DNA from: an uncultured Pelagibacteraceae bacterium
GTDB taxonomy: Bacteria; Pseudomonadota; Alphaproteobacteria; Pelagibacterales; Pelagibacteraceae
Assembly: GCA_902570915.1 (NCBI GenBank)
Contig: CACGAB010000001.1
Coordinates: forward strand, 1 to 60,047
Length of the DNA stretch: 60,047 nucleotides
Direction of reading: 5' to 3'
The notes beneath the pieces are model-generated. The model did no database searches, was not told the origin of the DNA, and worked only from the letters and a program-made list of their open reading frames with translations. Of this stretch, positions 32,675 to 41,022 are shown piece after piece (within the stretch, counting starts at the first letter, position 1; every line of letters begins with the position of its first letter). A program made the position numbers and the translations under genes.

Positions 32675-33522
32675 GCTTTATTTTTTAGAAGAAAAACAAA
32701 TATAAAACCAGTGATGTACATAATCAAAGCATATGCAGCTGTTGGAGTTATGTAGACTATATCTGTACCGAATATTTGTGTAGAAACAAATATTGCTAAA
32801 GTACCATTTTGTAATCCACATTCTAAAGCAATACATTTTTGTTGTTTTATTCCTGAGGCAAAAGTTTTACCAAGGTAATAAGCGACAATCATCATTGTTA
32901 TATTAAGAGTTAAAGTAATGAAACCTGCCTGTATTAGAAAATTTATAAAACTCTCTCTTTCTTCGTAAAATGCAGCAATAAAAAAAATAACAAATAATAT
33001 TATGTTGAGTTTTTCAAATATTTGAATTTGTGAATTTACAAAATTTTCAGCAAATTTTCTTATAATCATCCCTAAGATTACTGGAACAGTTACAACTAAA
33101 AACATTTTTAGCGCTATACCAGTCATTGAAATATTTTGAGAAATATTTGTAATTTCAAATAGATCAGCAGATGTAAAAACTATAAGAGGAACGGTAATAA
33201 TAGAAATTAAACTTATTATAGCTGTTAAAGTAATAGATAAAGCAACATCTCCATTAGCAAATTTTGTTAATATATTCGATGTAACTCCACCTGGTGCAGC
33301 AGCAATTATCATAACTCCAATAGCCATTTCAGGTGGTACTTTTAAAATAATAATTAATAAGTAAGCAATTAATGGAAGAATAATTAATTGAGAAAAAAAA
33401 CCTACAAAAAAATCTTTTGGAGTTTTTAATACTCTCGTAAAATCTTCAAATTTTAAACCCAAACCTAAACCCAACATTATTAATGCGAGTATGATAGGTG
33501 CTATTTTTGTAACTATCTCCAT
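32671..33522 (-). CDS. bile acid:sodium symporter (SBF)-family transporter
   Basis: 283-aa membrane protein with 8-10 helices. The SBF/NTCP-like signature is MIIAAAPGGVTSNILTKFAN (about 71-90), and ALECGLQNGTLAIFVSTQ (about 229-246) is the second crossover motif. Known members move organic anions with Na+. The substrate here is unknown; proximity to osmolyte/sulfonate genes suggests an organic acid. It is 44 nt downstream of the regulator gene on the same strand. Confidence 0.85.
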   Translation of the reverse strand: MEIVTKIAPIILALIMLGLGLGLKFEDFTRVLKTPKDFFVGFFSQLIILPLIAYLLIIILKVPPEMAIGVMIIAAAPGGVTSNILTKFANGDVALSITLTAIISLISIITVPLIVFTSADLFEITNISQNISMTGIALKMFLVVTVPVILGMIIRKFAENFVNSQIQIFEKLNIILFVIFFIAAFYEERESFINFLIQAGFITLTLNITMMIVAYYLGKTFASGIKQQKCIALECGLQNGTLAIFVSTQIFGTDIVYITPTAAYALIMYITGFIFVFLLKNKA

Positions 33523-33566
33523 GATCCCTTTGTAAAATAGTTTAACAAATATAACTTATTTAAGTT

Positions 33567-34544
33567 TTATGAAATTGCAATTAAATTTAAAATTCTTGTT
33601 ATAAATTTTGATTTTTTCTTAAAAAAATCTAATTGATAATTAAGTATCTGGTCTCTGTTATTTCCTGTAAGAAAATATTGTTTTTTATCATTAACTTTTA
33701 AATTTCCTTTTTTAATTAAAAATTTACATTTTCTTATAACTGTTGCTCTTGGAATATTTGTCATTTCTGAAATAGACATAGCACTTAAACCTGGTTTAGT
33801 TAATTGAAGAGGATTAGTAAATGTATTATCAACAAAATGTCTGTTATCTCTATTTATAGAGAAGTCTCTTGGAAATGTTTTTGTATTTAATGCTTGATGC
33901 ATCATAATTGTTCCTATGACATGAACAGTCGTTAAGTCATTAAACATTTTTTGATAACCAATAATCCATGGAATTTGCATTCTATAATACCATCTCCAAC
34001 ATAATGTAAAATTTTTTTTTATTAATTTTTCTAAACTATTCTTGTCGATTTTTTTATCGTATATTTTTTCTTTATTTAAAAGCTCTCCTACTCTAGCAAG
34101 ATATTTAGCAGTTAGTGGTATTTGATTTTGTGGTTTAACATATACATAAGCAGATCCATCAATTTCAACTTGTTTTTTTTTTCTCTTGATAACACCTAAT
34201 TTTTCTAATTCTAAAACTTTACGTCTTACAGTTTCCTTAGGTAAATTAAGTTTTTCACATAATTCTGAGATACTAAACTTATCTATTTTTAAATTATCTT
34301 TTGCATAATATTGGTCATAATTTTGTGTAATATTAACTTGATGATAGAAATTTAAAGTTTTTTCAACTAGAGAAATTATTATTAAAAATTTTATGTGATC
34401 TTGAAAAGACTTGTAGATTCCATTAATCCAATTCCACTGATGTGTTATCCAATCCGTGCCTAGGGCTTCATAATTTTGTAGAATACAATTATAAACTTGA
34501 TCCTCTGAGAGTGTTTTTGAAAAATCTATTTGTTTAACTTCCAT
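33567..34544 (-). CDS. putative transcriptional regulator with two winged-helix segments
   Basis: 325 aa. Two helix-turn-helix/winged-helix modules are visible: FSISELCEKLNLPKETVRRK around 92-111, followed by GVIKRKKKQVEIDG, and MSISEMTNIPRATVIRKCKF around 254-273, followed by NLKVNDKKQYFLTG. The two look like internal repeats of a MarR/Crp-type wing. Between them is an aromatic-rich helical region (FTLCWRWYYRMQIPWIIGYQ). No family name recognised. Two direct repeats lie just upstream in the divergent promoter and are candidate binding sites. Confidence 0.7.
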   Translation of the reverse strand: MEVKQIDFSKTLSEDQVYNCILQNYEALGTDWITHQWNWINGIYKSFQDHIKFLIIISLVEKTLNFYHQVNITQNYDQYYAKDNLKIDKFSISELCEKLNLPKETVRRKVLELEKLGVIKRKKKQVEIDGSAYVYVKPQNQIPLTAKYLARVGELLNKEKIYDKKIDKNSLEKLIKKNFTLCWRWYYRMQIPWIIGYQKMFNDLTTVHVIGTIMMHQALNTKTFPRDFSINRDNRHFVDNTFTNPLQLTKPGLSAMSISEMTNIPRATVIRKCKFLIKKGNLKVNDKKQYFLTGNNRDQILNYQLDFFKKKSKFITRILNLIAIS

Positions 34545-34565
34545 AAATTAAAATTAGATATTAAT

Positions 34566-34608
34566 GACCCAAATTGAACACATGTCAACTAAATACAGAC
34601 CCATATTG
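34566..34608. promoter_or_regulatory. paired direct repeats in divergent promoter
   Basis: GACCCAAATTG (34566-34576) and GACCCATATTG (34598-34608) are near-identical direct repeats spaced 32 nt start to start, about three helical turns. They lie between the double winged-helix regulator gene and two small membrane-protein genes. The spacing suits a protein with two DNA-binding modules, so autoregulation and control of the divergent genes is plausible. This is inference from repeat geometry. Confidence 0.45.
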
Positions 34609-34657
34609 GACTTTTTTGTAAATTGAAAAAAATCACACTTTATGGTTTATAGGCTAA

Positions 34658-34870
34658 ATGAAAAATAAAGGCTTTACAAATTTAAATACCGAAATCAGGA
34701 CCCCAAGCGATTTCAGTGAAGCAGGAAAGCCTTTTAAAAGTAGAGTTGATATCAACATTTTAAAATCAAAACTTCAAGAAACTGAGAGTAGAGAATTTAA
34801 AAAAAATCTTATCATTCTTGTATTGTTATTTACATTGTTAGGAATTTTAGGCATTAACCTTTCACTATAA
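34658..34870 (+). CDS. small C-terminally anchored membrane protein A
   Basis: 70 aa: a polar N-terminal part (about 1-46, with VDINILKSKLQETESRE) and a single C-terminal TM helix (NLIILVLLFTLLGILGI) with almost no tail. No signal peptide. Its stop overlaps the ATG of the next gene (TAATG). The layout matches that of the following protein: INxL, a charged stretch, then a TM helix. The two may be distant paralogues. Family unknown. Confidence 0.6.
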   Translation: MKNKGFTNLNTEIRTPSDFSEAGKPFKSRVDINILKSKLQETESREFKKNLIILVLLFTLLGILGINLSL

Positions 34871-35118
34871 TGAAATTTGCAAATACAAGTTTTCCATGGT
34901 TTAATAGGATAATGAAAAATTCTGGTTTTAGTGTAACTGACAAATTAACTGAAAAATATTTAGTAAAAGACCATCCAAAAAAACAGTATAAGAGTACGAA
35001 TATAAATGTTTTACTAAACAGAGTTAGGACTGAAAAAAAGAATGAAAGTATGAGAAAAATATATTTTTCTGCTGTAGCTTCTACTGGTTTAGTATTATTT
35101 GGACTTCTGATTTTCTAA
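34870..35118 (+). CDS. small C-terminally anchored membrane protein B
   Basis: 82 aa: polar N-terminal part (NTSFPWFNRIMKNSGFSV, then INVLLNRVRTEKKNES at about 44-59) followed by a single TM helix at the C-terminus (YFSAVASTGLVLFGLLIF). It overlaps the stop of protein A by one base and ends 3 nt before the stop of the oppositely oriented guaC. Same design as protein A; function unknown, possibly a two-subunit membrane complex controlled by the divergent regulator. Confidence 0.6.
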   Translation: MKFANTSFPWFNRIMKNSGFSVTDKLTEKYLVKDHPKKQYKSTNINVLLNRVRTEKKNESMRKIYFSAVASTGLVLFGLLIF

Positions 35119-35121
35119 AAT

Positions 35122-36156
35122 TTATTTCGTAAAAGTTTCATTAAACTGATTACTGACTCTTACAAACGTTGTGCATTTACTCAGTTGTTTTAAAGATGGA
35201 GCGCCAACATAGGTACAGCTACTTCTTACACCACCAAGAATATTTAAAATAGTATCATTAATTTTTCCTCGGTAATTTATCTTCACAGATCTGCCTTCGC
35301 TGCTCCTTTAATTAGAAAGACCTCCGTAATGTTTTTTATTAGCAACTTCAGAACTAGAGCCATAAAATTCGATATATTTTGAGCCATTTTTTTTGATTAC
35401 TTTTCCACCTCCTTCATCATGTCCTGCTAACATTCCACCCAACATAACAAAATCAGCACCTCCACCAAAACCTTTTGCAACATCACCAGGACAAGTACAA
35501 CCTCCATCAGCAATAATATGTGCACCTAAACCATGAGCTGCATCTGCACATTCAATTACCGCACTTAATTGAGGATAACCAACTCCTGTTTGTATTCTTG
35601 TAGTACATACACTTCCAGGTCCGATACCAACTTTTACAATATCAGCACCACTTAAAACTAACTCTTGTGTCATGTCTGCAGTAACTACGTTTCCTGCAAT
35701 AATAGTTTTCGTTGGATATTTATCTCTTACAGATTTTATGAAATTAGTAAAATGCTCTGTATATCCATTAGCTACGTCTATACATATAAACTTAAAAAAA
35801 CTAAATTCTTTCAATACTTTATCTAAATTACGAAAATCCTCTTTCTTAATTCCAACACTTAAAGCTATGTTTTGATAAATTTTCTTTATATTTTTATTTT
35901 GTTTAATTTTTTTAACATCGTGTTGTTTAGTAAGACATGTTATCATTCCATGCTCATTTAACTTTTCTGCCACACTAAGTTCACCAACACCATCCATATT
36001 AGCAGCTATAATTGGAATTCCTGACCATTCATTTTTACTATATTTAAAACGATAAGTTCTAAGAAGGTTTACGTCTTTACGACTTTTTAATGTACTTCTT
36101 TTCGGTCTGAATAAAACATCTGAGTAGTCTAGTTTTAATTCTTCTTCTATTCTCAC
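35122..36156 (-). pseudogene. guaC: GMP reductase interrupted by an in-frame TAA
   Basis: GMP reductase turns GMP into IMP with NADPH. I start it at GTG (36156), giving [20 protein letters not shown], the family's normal N-terminus. The catalytic Cys is in [17 protein letters not shown]. After KHYGGLSN the frame meets TAA (35308-35310), yet the same frame continues with SSEGRSVKINYRGKINDTIL and ILGGVRSSCTYVGAPSLK to a stop at 35122, matching the GuaC C-terminus. A Tyr is expected at the stop position in relatives. Without the stop the protein would be 344 aa, normal for GuaC. The stop removes about 61 residues, so it is a fresh pseudogene, a sequencing error or a readthrough gene. Confidence 0.85.
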
Positions 36157-36286
36157 AAAAAAAGAAACTACCAACCAAAATCATTATTTCAATTAAATTA
36201 TTAGTTGTGGATAAGTATTGAAACTAAACTTAAAACTATTATAAATCGATATTTATTATCATTAACAGATAAAAATTGTGTAAAAT

Positions 36287-38407
36287 ATGAGAAAAACTAT
36301 TTCTTTTTGTTTAATTTTTTTTTTTACTTTTTTATCTAATTCTTTTGCAAATCTACAATTTAAACAATCTAAAGATATTTCTGAGGACACTAGTCGTTTA
36401 AGAGGAATTTTTATAAAGCCTGACGGAACACGGCTATATGTTACTGAGGATAGAGATACTAGCCAACAAAATGTAATTGAGTATACCTTAACAACACCTT
36501 TTGACGTAACAACTGCAAGTAACCCAAAAAAAACGCTTTTAGCAGTGACTGAAGGTGGTCTTGTATCAGTTATAGACAATCCTCATGCAATTGAGTTTAA
36601 GACTGACGGAACAGAAATGTATATTATTCGAAGTGATGGTAGTACTAGAGTTTCAATTGAACAATTTACACTTTCTACGCCTTGGGACACAACAACTATA
36701 TCTTGGACTACTTTTAAAAATATAAAGACAGGATGCTTTGATAGTATTCAACAAAGAGGTTTAGACTTTAAACCTGATGGAACTAGAGTATTCGTTGCTA
36801 GTCAAGGAAATAAAAAAGTGGGGCAATACGATTTAACTACCCCTTGGGATATTTCGACAGCAACTAATCAAGTATGTTCAAGTTTTGATGAAGAACAGGT
36901 TAGAAATATACAGTTAAGCGCAGATGGAAATACTTTATATCTTGGAGGAAATGAGGACGATGATATTAAAAGATATTCGTTGGCCGCACCTTACGATATT
37001 ACATCAATTACTCTTCAAGCAACAACTTTTTCAGTAAGCTCTCAAACAGATAAGATGAGAGGATTTCATTTTTCATCAAATTTCACAAAACTATATGTTA
37101 CAGGAGATACGTTGGATACGATTTATGAATATGATGTGGATTGTGCTGGAACTATAAGCTGTGTTGATGCATCAACCAACGATGATGTAAAAGCTATTAT
37201 TGAGGCTAATGTAGAGTCAGCTAAGCGTATTATTCAAAGTAACACCCTTCCAATATTTCATAGAATGGAATGGTTAAGAAGACATAAAAATAAAGATAAC
37301 CTTTCTAATTTGAATGCGGAAATTGATTTTACAAATCAAACTGTTGCAAAATTTGCTAGCGCTCTTAAGTCTTTAAAAAAAGAAAAGGATCGTTCTTACA
37401 ATAGTGATGATTGGTTTGAATGGAGTGAAGGAAGAATTGTCTTGGGAAATAAACATGCTCGAAATATGTCCTCCAGAGATTTTCATAATCTGGGTGTTTC
37501 AATAGGTGCTGATAGAATTAAAAAAGAAGATAGAGATAAAATGTATGGTTATGTTTTTCAGTATGGAACAGATGTCATTCACATTGGTGGTAATGGCACA
37601 AAAGTAAATACTGATGTTTACAGCTTAGCTCTATATGAAACAAAACTTAGAGACAATCAAATTTTCACGGACGGTATTATTGGTATCAGTCATCTCGATA
37701 TTGACCATAAAAGAGTAATTAATGGCAATATGTTAAGAGGTGACAGAGAAGGACAACAAATATTTGGCTCAATTAATTTTGGAAAAAGAATTATAGATGA
37801 GAAATTTAATTTAAATCCAGGAATTAAATTAGATCTTGGATACACTAAACTTAAAATATTAAGGGAACAAACTACAATAGGTAATAGTCTTGCAGACTCA
37901 TTAATATATAAAGATCAAGAAATTAAAACTGCGATTGCAACAATTGGAATTCTTTTTGATACGACAGACGAACAAGGTGACACAATTATAAATCATCATG
38001 GAAGATTAGAATACGTTGGAGATCTAAGCTCATCTTCTGATGCAGATTTTTATTTTATTAATAATCCAAGCACATTATATAATTACACATCAAATAATAA
38101 ATCAGAACATAATTACAGAGTTGGTTATGGTATTGATACAACTTCGATTTCTGGCTGGTCAACAGTGGTAAATTTTGAAAGATTTGGCGCTAGAGGCAAA
38201 GGTCATAGTAATGAACTTTATTTATCTGTAGGATATGTGCCAATTGATGAAATTAAATATGCATTTAAGATAAATGATTTTAAAAATGCTGGACTAGAAT
38301 TTACTAAAGAAGTGAATGACTTAGATTTAAAAATTAGTACAAATTATGATTTTTTAAGTGTTGCACCTAATTACAATGCAAATATTTCAATAAGCAATAG
38401 CTTTTAA
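36287..38407 (+). CDS. autotransporter-like protein: beta-propeller passenger and C-terminal beta-barrel
   Basis: 706 aa. Signal peptide (MRKTISFCLIFFFTFLSNSFA). Residues about 25-285 hold at least five repeats of the form GTRLYVT...YTLTTPFDVTTAS (LRGIFIKPDGT, LDFKPDGTRVFVAS, IQLSADGNTLYLGG), a lactonase/NHL-like beta-propeller. A linker with a conserved-looking NTLPIFHRMEWLRRHK follows at about 315. From about 430 on, alternating aromatic strands run to a terminal Phe (ISISNSF), typical of an outer-membrane barrel. It is probably a type Va autotransporter displaying a propeller on the surface. Binding target unknown. Confidence 0.8.
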   Translation: MRKTISFCLIFFFTFLSNSFANLQFKQSKDISEDTSRLRGIFIKPDGTRLYVTEDRDTSQQNVIEYTLTTPFDVTTASNPKKTLLAVTEGGLVSVIDNPHAIEFKTDGTEMYIIRSDGSTRVSIEQFTLSTPWDTTTISWTTFKNIKTGCFDSIQQRGLDFKPDGTRVFVASQGNKKVGQYDLTTPWDISTATNQVCSSFDEEQVRNIQLSADGNTLYLGGNEDDDIKRYSLAAPYDITSITLQATTFSVSSQTDKMRGFHFSSNFTKLYVTGDTLDTIYEYDVDCAGTISCVDASTNDDVKAIIEANVESAKRIIQSNTLPIFHRMEWLRRHKNKDNLSNLNAEIDFTNQTVAKFASALKSLKKEKDRSYNSDDWFEWSEGRIVLGNKHARNMSSRDFHNLGVSIGADRIKKEDRDKMYGYVFQYGTDVIHIGGNGTKVNTDVYSLALYETKLRDNQIFTDGIIGISHLDIDHKRVINGNMLRGDREGQQIFGSINFGKRIIDEKFNLNPGIKLDLGYTKLKILREQTTIGNSLADSLIYKDQEIKTAIATIGILFDTTDEQGDTIINHHGRLEYVGDLSSSSDADFYFINNPSTLYNYTSNNKSEHNYRVGYGIDTTSISGWSTVVNFERFGARGKGHSNELYLSVGYVPIDEIKYAFKINDFKNAGLEFTKEVNDLDLKISTNYDFLSVAPNYNANISISNSF

Positions 38408-38465
38408 TATTTCTTTAGTGTTTGAAAGAAAAAATAAAAGTAGTATATATCAAAAATAATTTAAC

Positions 38466-38542
38466 GGCGGGGTAGCTCAGTTGGTTAGAGCGCAGGACTC
38501 ATAAGCCTGAGGTCAGTGGTTCGATCCCACTTCCCGCTACCA
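38466..38542 (+). tRNA. tRNA-Met (CAT), probably elongator
   Basis: 77 nt with encoded CCA. Acceptor arms are GGCGGGG and TCCCGCT (wobble at 1-72 and 7-66), D arm GCTC/GAGC, T arm AGTGG-TTCGATC-CCACT, and anticodon loop CTCATAA gives CAT. The 5' GGCGGGGTAGCTCAG and 3' TCCCGCTACCA ends fit alphaproteobacterial elongator tRNA-Met. It lacks the C1-A72 mismatch and three G-C pairs of initiator tRNA. Position 31-39 is A-G, unpaired. tRNA-Ile2 with a modified CAT is the alternative. The next gene's ATG lies 4 nt after the CCA. Confidence 0.92.
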
Positions 38543-38546
38543 TTAA

Positions 38547-39584
38547 ATGAAAAAAATTCTTTCTGTAATTGGTATATGTTTAACATTTGTTTTGTTGACT
38601 GACTTATTATTTGGGGCTTATTTATTAAAATTTACCCCCAAAAAGATCGATCATACAACTATTCACAATGTTTACGATCATGATTTAAAAAAAAGTTTCA
38701 AAGGAAATTTAGAATGGTCTCCCGGTGAAACTTATCTTTTTTGTTCAAATAAAAATTCATTTAGAACTTTTTGTGACAAAATGGATTTTGAGTCAAAAGA
38801 ATTTGATATAGCATTCATAGGAGACAGTTTTACAGAAGGTGTTGGTCTTGATTACAAAGATACTTTTGTTGGAAGAATTGAAAATAAATTTGACAAGTTA
38901 AAGATTGCTAATTTAGGCGTTGTATCTTACTCGCCATCAATTTATTTTACTAAATTAAGATATTTATTAGAAAATGGTTACAAATTCAAAAGAGTAATCA
39001 TTTATTTTGATATTAGCGATATACATGACGACAATAGAAAATACAGATTAATAGATAACAAAATAAGTAGAAAAAAATCTGTAACTTTATCTAATATCCA
39101 AGGAACCCTGAAATCAACTTTTCCATTTTTGGCATATTCGTCAAAAGTATTGAAGAATGATGTATTTAAAAAAACAGATGTAATAAATAAATGTACTTAT
39201 CTGGATTTCTGTCATGAAAAAAGTTCGTGGACTTTTAACAATAAGTTTTTTGGAGATAAAGAAATTAGTAAATCATTAGAATTTATGGAGATGACATATG
39301 ATCTTTTACAGAAAAATGATATTAAAATGTCAGTTGGAATTTATCCTTGGCCAGCTCAAATTTTGTACGATAATAGTCAATCGAAGATTGTTAAATTAAT
39401 GAATAATTTTTGTGTAAACAAATGTGAGTTTTTCTTTAACAATTTTACAGATTTCTTTAATGAAATTACTTTTACTGAAAAAGAAAAAATTATTTCTAAG
39501 TATTATATTGAAGGTGATGTACATTTTAATTCTTTAGGTAATGAAAAAATATTTCAAAATTTTGTAAAGACCTTCAAAAATTAA
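38547..39584 (+). CDS. SGNH/GDSL-hydrolase-like membrane-anchored protein
   Basis: 345 aa with one N-terminal TM helix (about 4-27) and the rest probably periplasmic. The SGNH block I is FIGDSFTEGVGL (Ser about 93) and the C-terminal DVHFNSLGNEKI (about 326-337) supplies the Asp-x-x-His-like pair. Related proteins act as acyl-esterases or as acetyltransferase partners for cell-wall or surface sugars. The ATG is only 4 nt downstream of the tRNA-Met CCA, with no room for a ribosome site after tRNA processing. It overlaps apt tail to tail by 4 nt. Confidence 0.78.
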   Translation: MKKILSVIGICLTFVLLTDLLFGAYLLKFTPKKIDHTTIHNVYDHDLKKSFKGNLEWSPGETYLFCSNKNSFRTFCDKMDFESKEFDIAFIGDSFTEGVGLDYKDTFVGRIENKFDKLKIANLGVVSYSPSIYFTKLRYLLENGYKFKRVIIYFDISDIHDDNRKYRLIDNKISRKKSVTLSNIQGTLKSTFPFLAYSSKVLKNDVFKKTDVINKCTYLDFCHEKSSWTFNNKFFGDKEISKSLEFMEMTYDLLQKNDIKMSVGIYPWPAQILYDNSQSKIVKLMNNFCVNKCEFFFNNFTDFFNEITFTEKEKIISKYYIEGDVHFNSLGNEKIFQNFVKTFKN

Positions 39585-40108
39585 TGTCCAGGAAATTCTA
39601 TTAAATTTTCAACTTTAAAACCTTTATCTTCAAGCTTTTTGCATCCATCCAAATCAAATAAATTTATAACAAAAATAAATGCTGCAACATTAGCATCTGA
39701 CATCTTAATTAACTTAGCAGCAGCTTCAGCTGTTCCCCCAGTAGCAATTAAATCATCAATGATTAAAACATTATCATTTTTTTCAAAAGAGTCCTTGTGG
39801 ACTTCAATTGTAGCTGTTCCATATTCTAACTCGAAATCAACTGAGTGAACTTCTGCAGGAAGTTTATTTTTCTTTCTAAGCATAATAAAAGGTTTTTTCA
39901 AAATAAATGAGACTGCTGAAGCAAAAACAAATCCTCGAGACTCAATTGCAGCGATCTTATCAAAATCATATTTTTTAGACCTTTCAACTATTTGACTAAT
40001 TGCTTCAGCGAATGCGTCTTTGTCTTTAATTAGTGTAGTAATATCTCTAAAAAGAATCCCCTTTTTTGGATAGTCTTGAATAGATCTTATAAAATCTTTT
40101 AAATTCAT
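39581..40108 (-). CDS. apt: adenine phosphoribosyltransferase
   Basis: Salvages adenine to AMP with PRPP. 175 aa of normal length. Motifs: YPKKGILFRDITTLIKD (about 13-29), AAIESRGFVFASA (about 53-65), LRKKNKLPAE, and the PRPP loop VLIIDDLIATGGTAEAA (about 119-135). It is divergent from mtnP across 41 nt. It recovers the adenine released when MtnP cleaves methylthioadenosine, so the two transcription units form a salvage set. Confidence 0.95.
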   Translation of the reverse strand: MNLKDFIRSIQDYPKKGILFRDITTLIKDKDAFAEAISQIVERSKKYDFDKIAAIESRGFVFASAVSFILKKPFIMLRKKNKLPAEVHSVDFELEYGTATIEVHKDSFEKNDNVLIIDDLIATGGTAEAAAKLIKMSDANVAAFIFVINLFDLDGCKKLEDKGFKVENLIEFPGH

Positions 40109-40149
40109 AATAAGTAATTATTGAAGTATAAATAATTTATATTTTAAAC

Positions 40150-41022
40150 ATGACAAGAAATAAATTAGCAATAATTGGTGGAAGCGGTCTATATGATGTA
40201 GAGGAATTCACTGACAGGGAATTAATAGATTTGAATACTCCCTGGGGTGAGCCATCTGATCAAATTTTAAAAACTATCTATAAAAATAAAGAAGTTTATT
40301 TCTTACCAAGACATGGAAGAGGACATTTCATTTCACCTTCAAATATTAACTTTAGAGCTAATATTGATGCACTGAAACAATTAGGGGTTACAGATATCGT
40401 ATCTGTTTCAGCTGTCGGTTCATTGAAAGAGGATTTACCTCCCGGAAAGTTTGTAATAGTAGATCAATTTATAGATAGAACTTTTTCAAGAGTAAAAACA
40501 TTTTTTGACAATGAAATAGTTGCACATGTTTCTATGGCTCACCCAACATCTAGCGGTTTGATGAACGCATGTGAAGAGGCAATTAAAAAAGAAAAAATAG
40601 AATATCAAAGAGGTGGAACTTATGTGGTTATGGAGGGTCCACAATTTTCAACTTTAGCAGAGTCAAATCTATATAGATCTTGGAAAGCAGATGTAATTGG
40701 AATGACTAATATGCCAGAGGCAAAATTAGCAAGAGAGGCAGAGATAAGATATGCGTCAGTTTCTATGGTTACAGATTATGACTGCTGGCATCCAGATCAT
40801 GAAAATGTTGATGTTCAACAAGTAATAAAAGTTTTGTTAGGTAATGCAGCGAAAGCAAAAAATATGATTAAAAACTTAATAGAAAAATTTGAAAATCACA
40901 TTGATCCTATGGATCCAACCAACAATTGTTTAGATGTTGCAATTATTACAGCACCTGAAAAAAGAACAAAAAAAACAATAGAAAAACTTAAAACTGTTGC
41001 TGGTAGAGTTTTAAATCAATGA
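40150..41022 (+). CDS. mtnP: S-methyl-5'-thioadenosine phosphorylase
   Basis: Splits methylthioadenosine (MTA) with phosphate into adenine and methylthioribose-1-phosphate. 290 aa: IIGGSGLYDVEEF (about 7-19), PRHGRGHFISPSNINFRAN (about 55-73), VSAVGSLKEDLPPG, and GPQFSTLAESNLYRSWKAD (about 166-184). It overlaps mtnA by 4 nt (ATGA). First gene of a unit that ends with a spermidine synthase fusion, the main MTA producer. Confidence 0.94.
   Translation: MTRNKLAIIGGSGLYDVEEFTDRELIDLNTPWGEPSDQILKTIYKNKEVYFLPRHGRGHFISPSNINFRANIDALKQLGVTDIVSVSAVGSLKEDLPPGKFVIVDQFIDRTFSRVKTFFDNEIVAHVSMAHPTSSGLMNACEEAIKKEKIEYQRGGTYVVMEGPQFSTLAESNLYRSWKADVIGMTNMPEAKLAREAEIRYASVSMVTDYDCWHPDHENVDVQQVIKVLLGNAAKAKNMIKNLIEKFENHIDPMDPTNNCLDVAIITAPEKRTKKTIEKLKTVAGRVLNQ

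Noticed and set aside
36206..36214. A perfect DnaA-box sequence (TGTGGATAA, i.e. TTATCCACA on the minus strand) upstream of guaC.
   Set aside because: Only one copy is visible nearby, with no cluster of boxes and no dnaA, gidA or parAB-type genes in the window. A single 9-mer is expected by chance in an AT-rich genome, so I do not call an origin.
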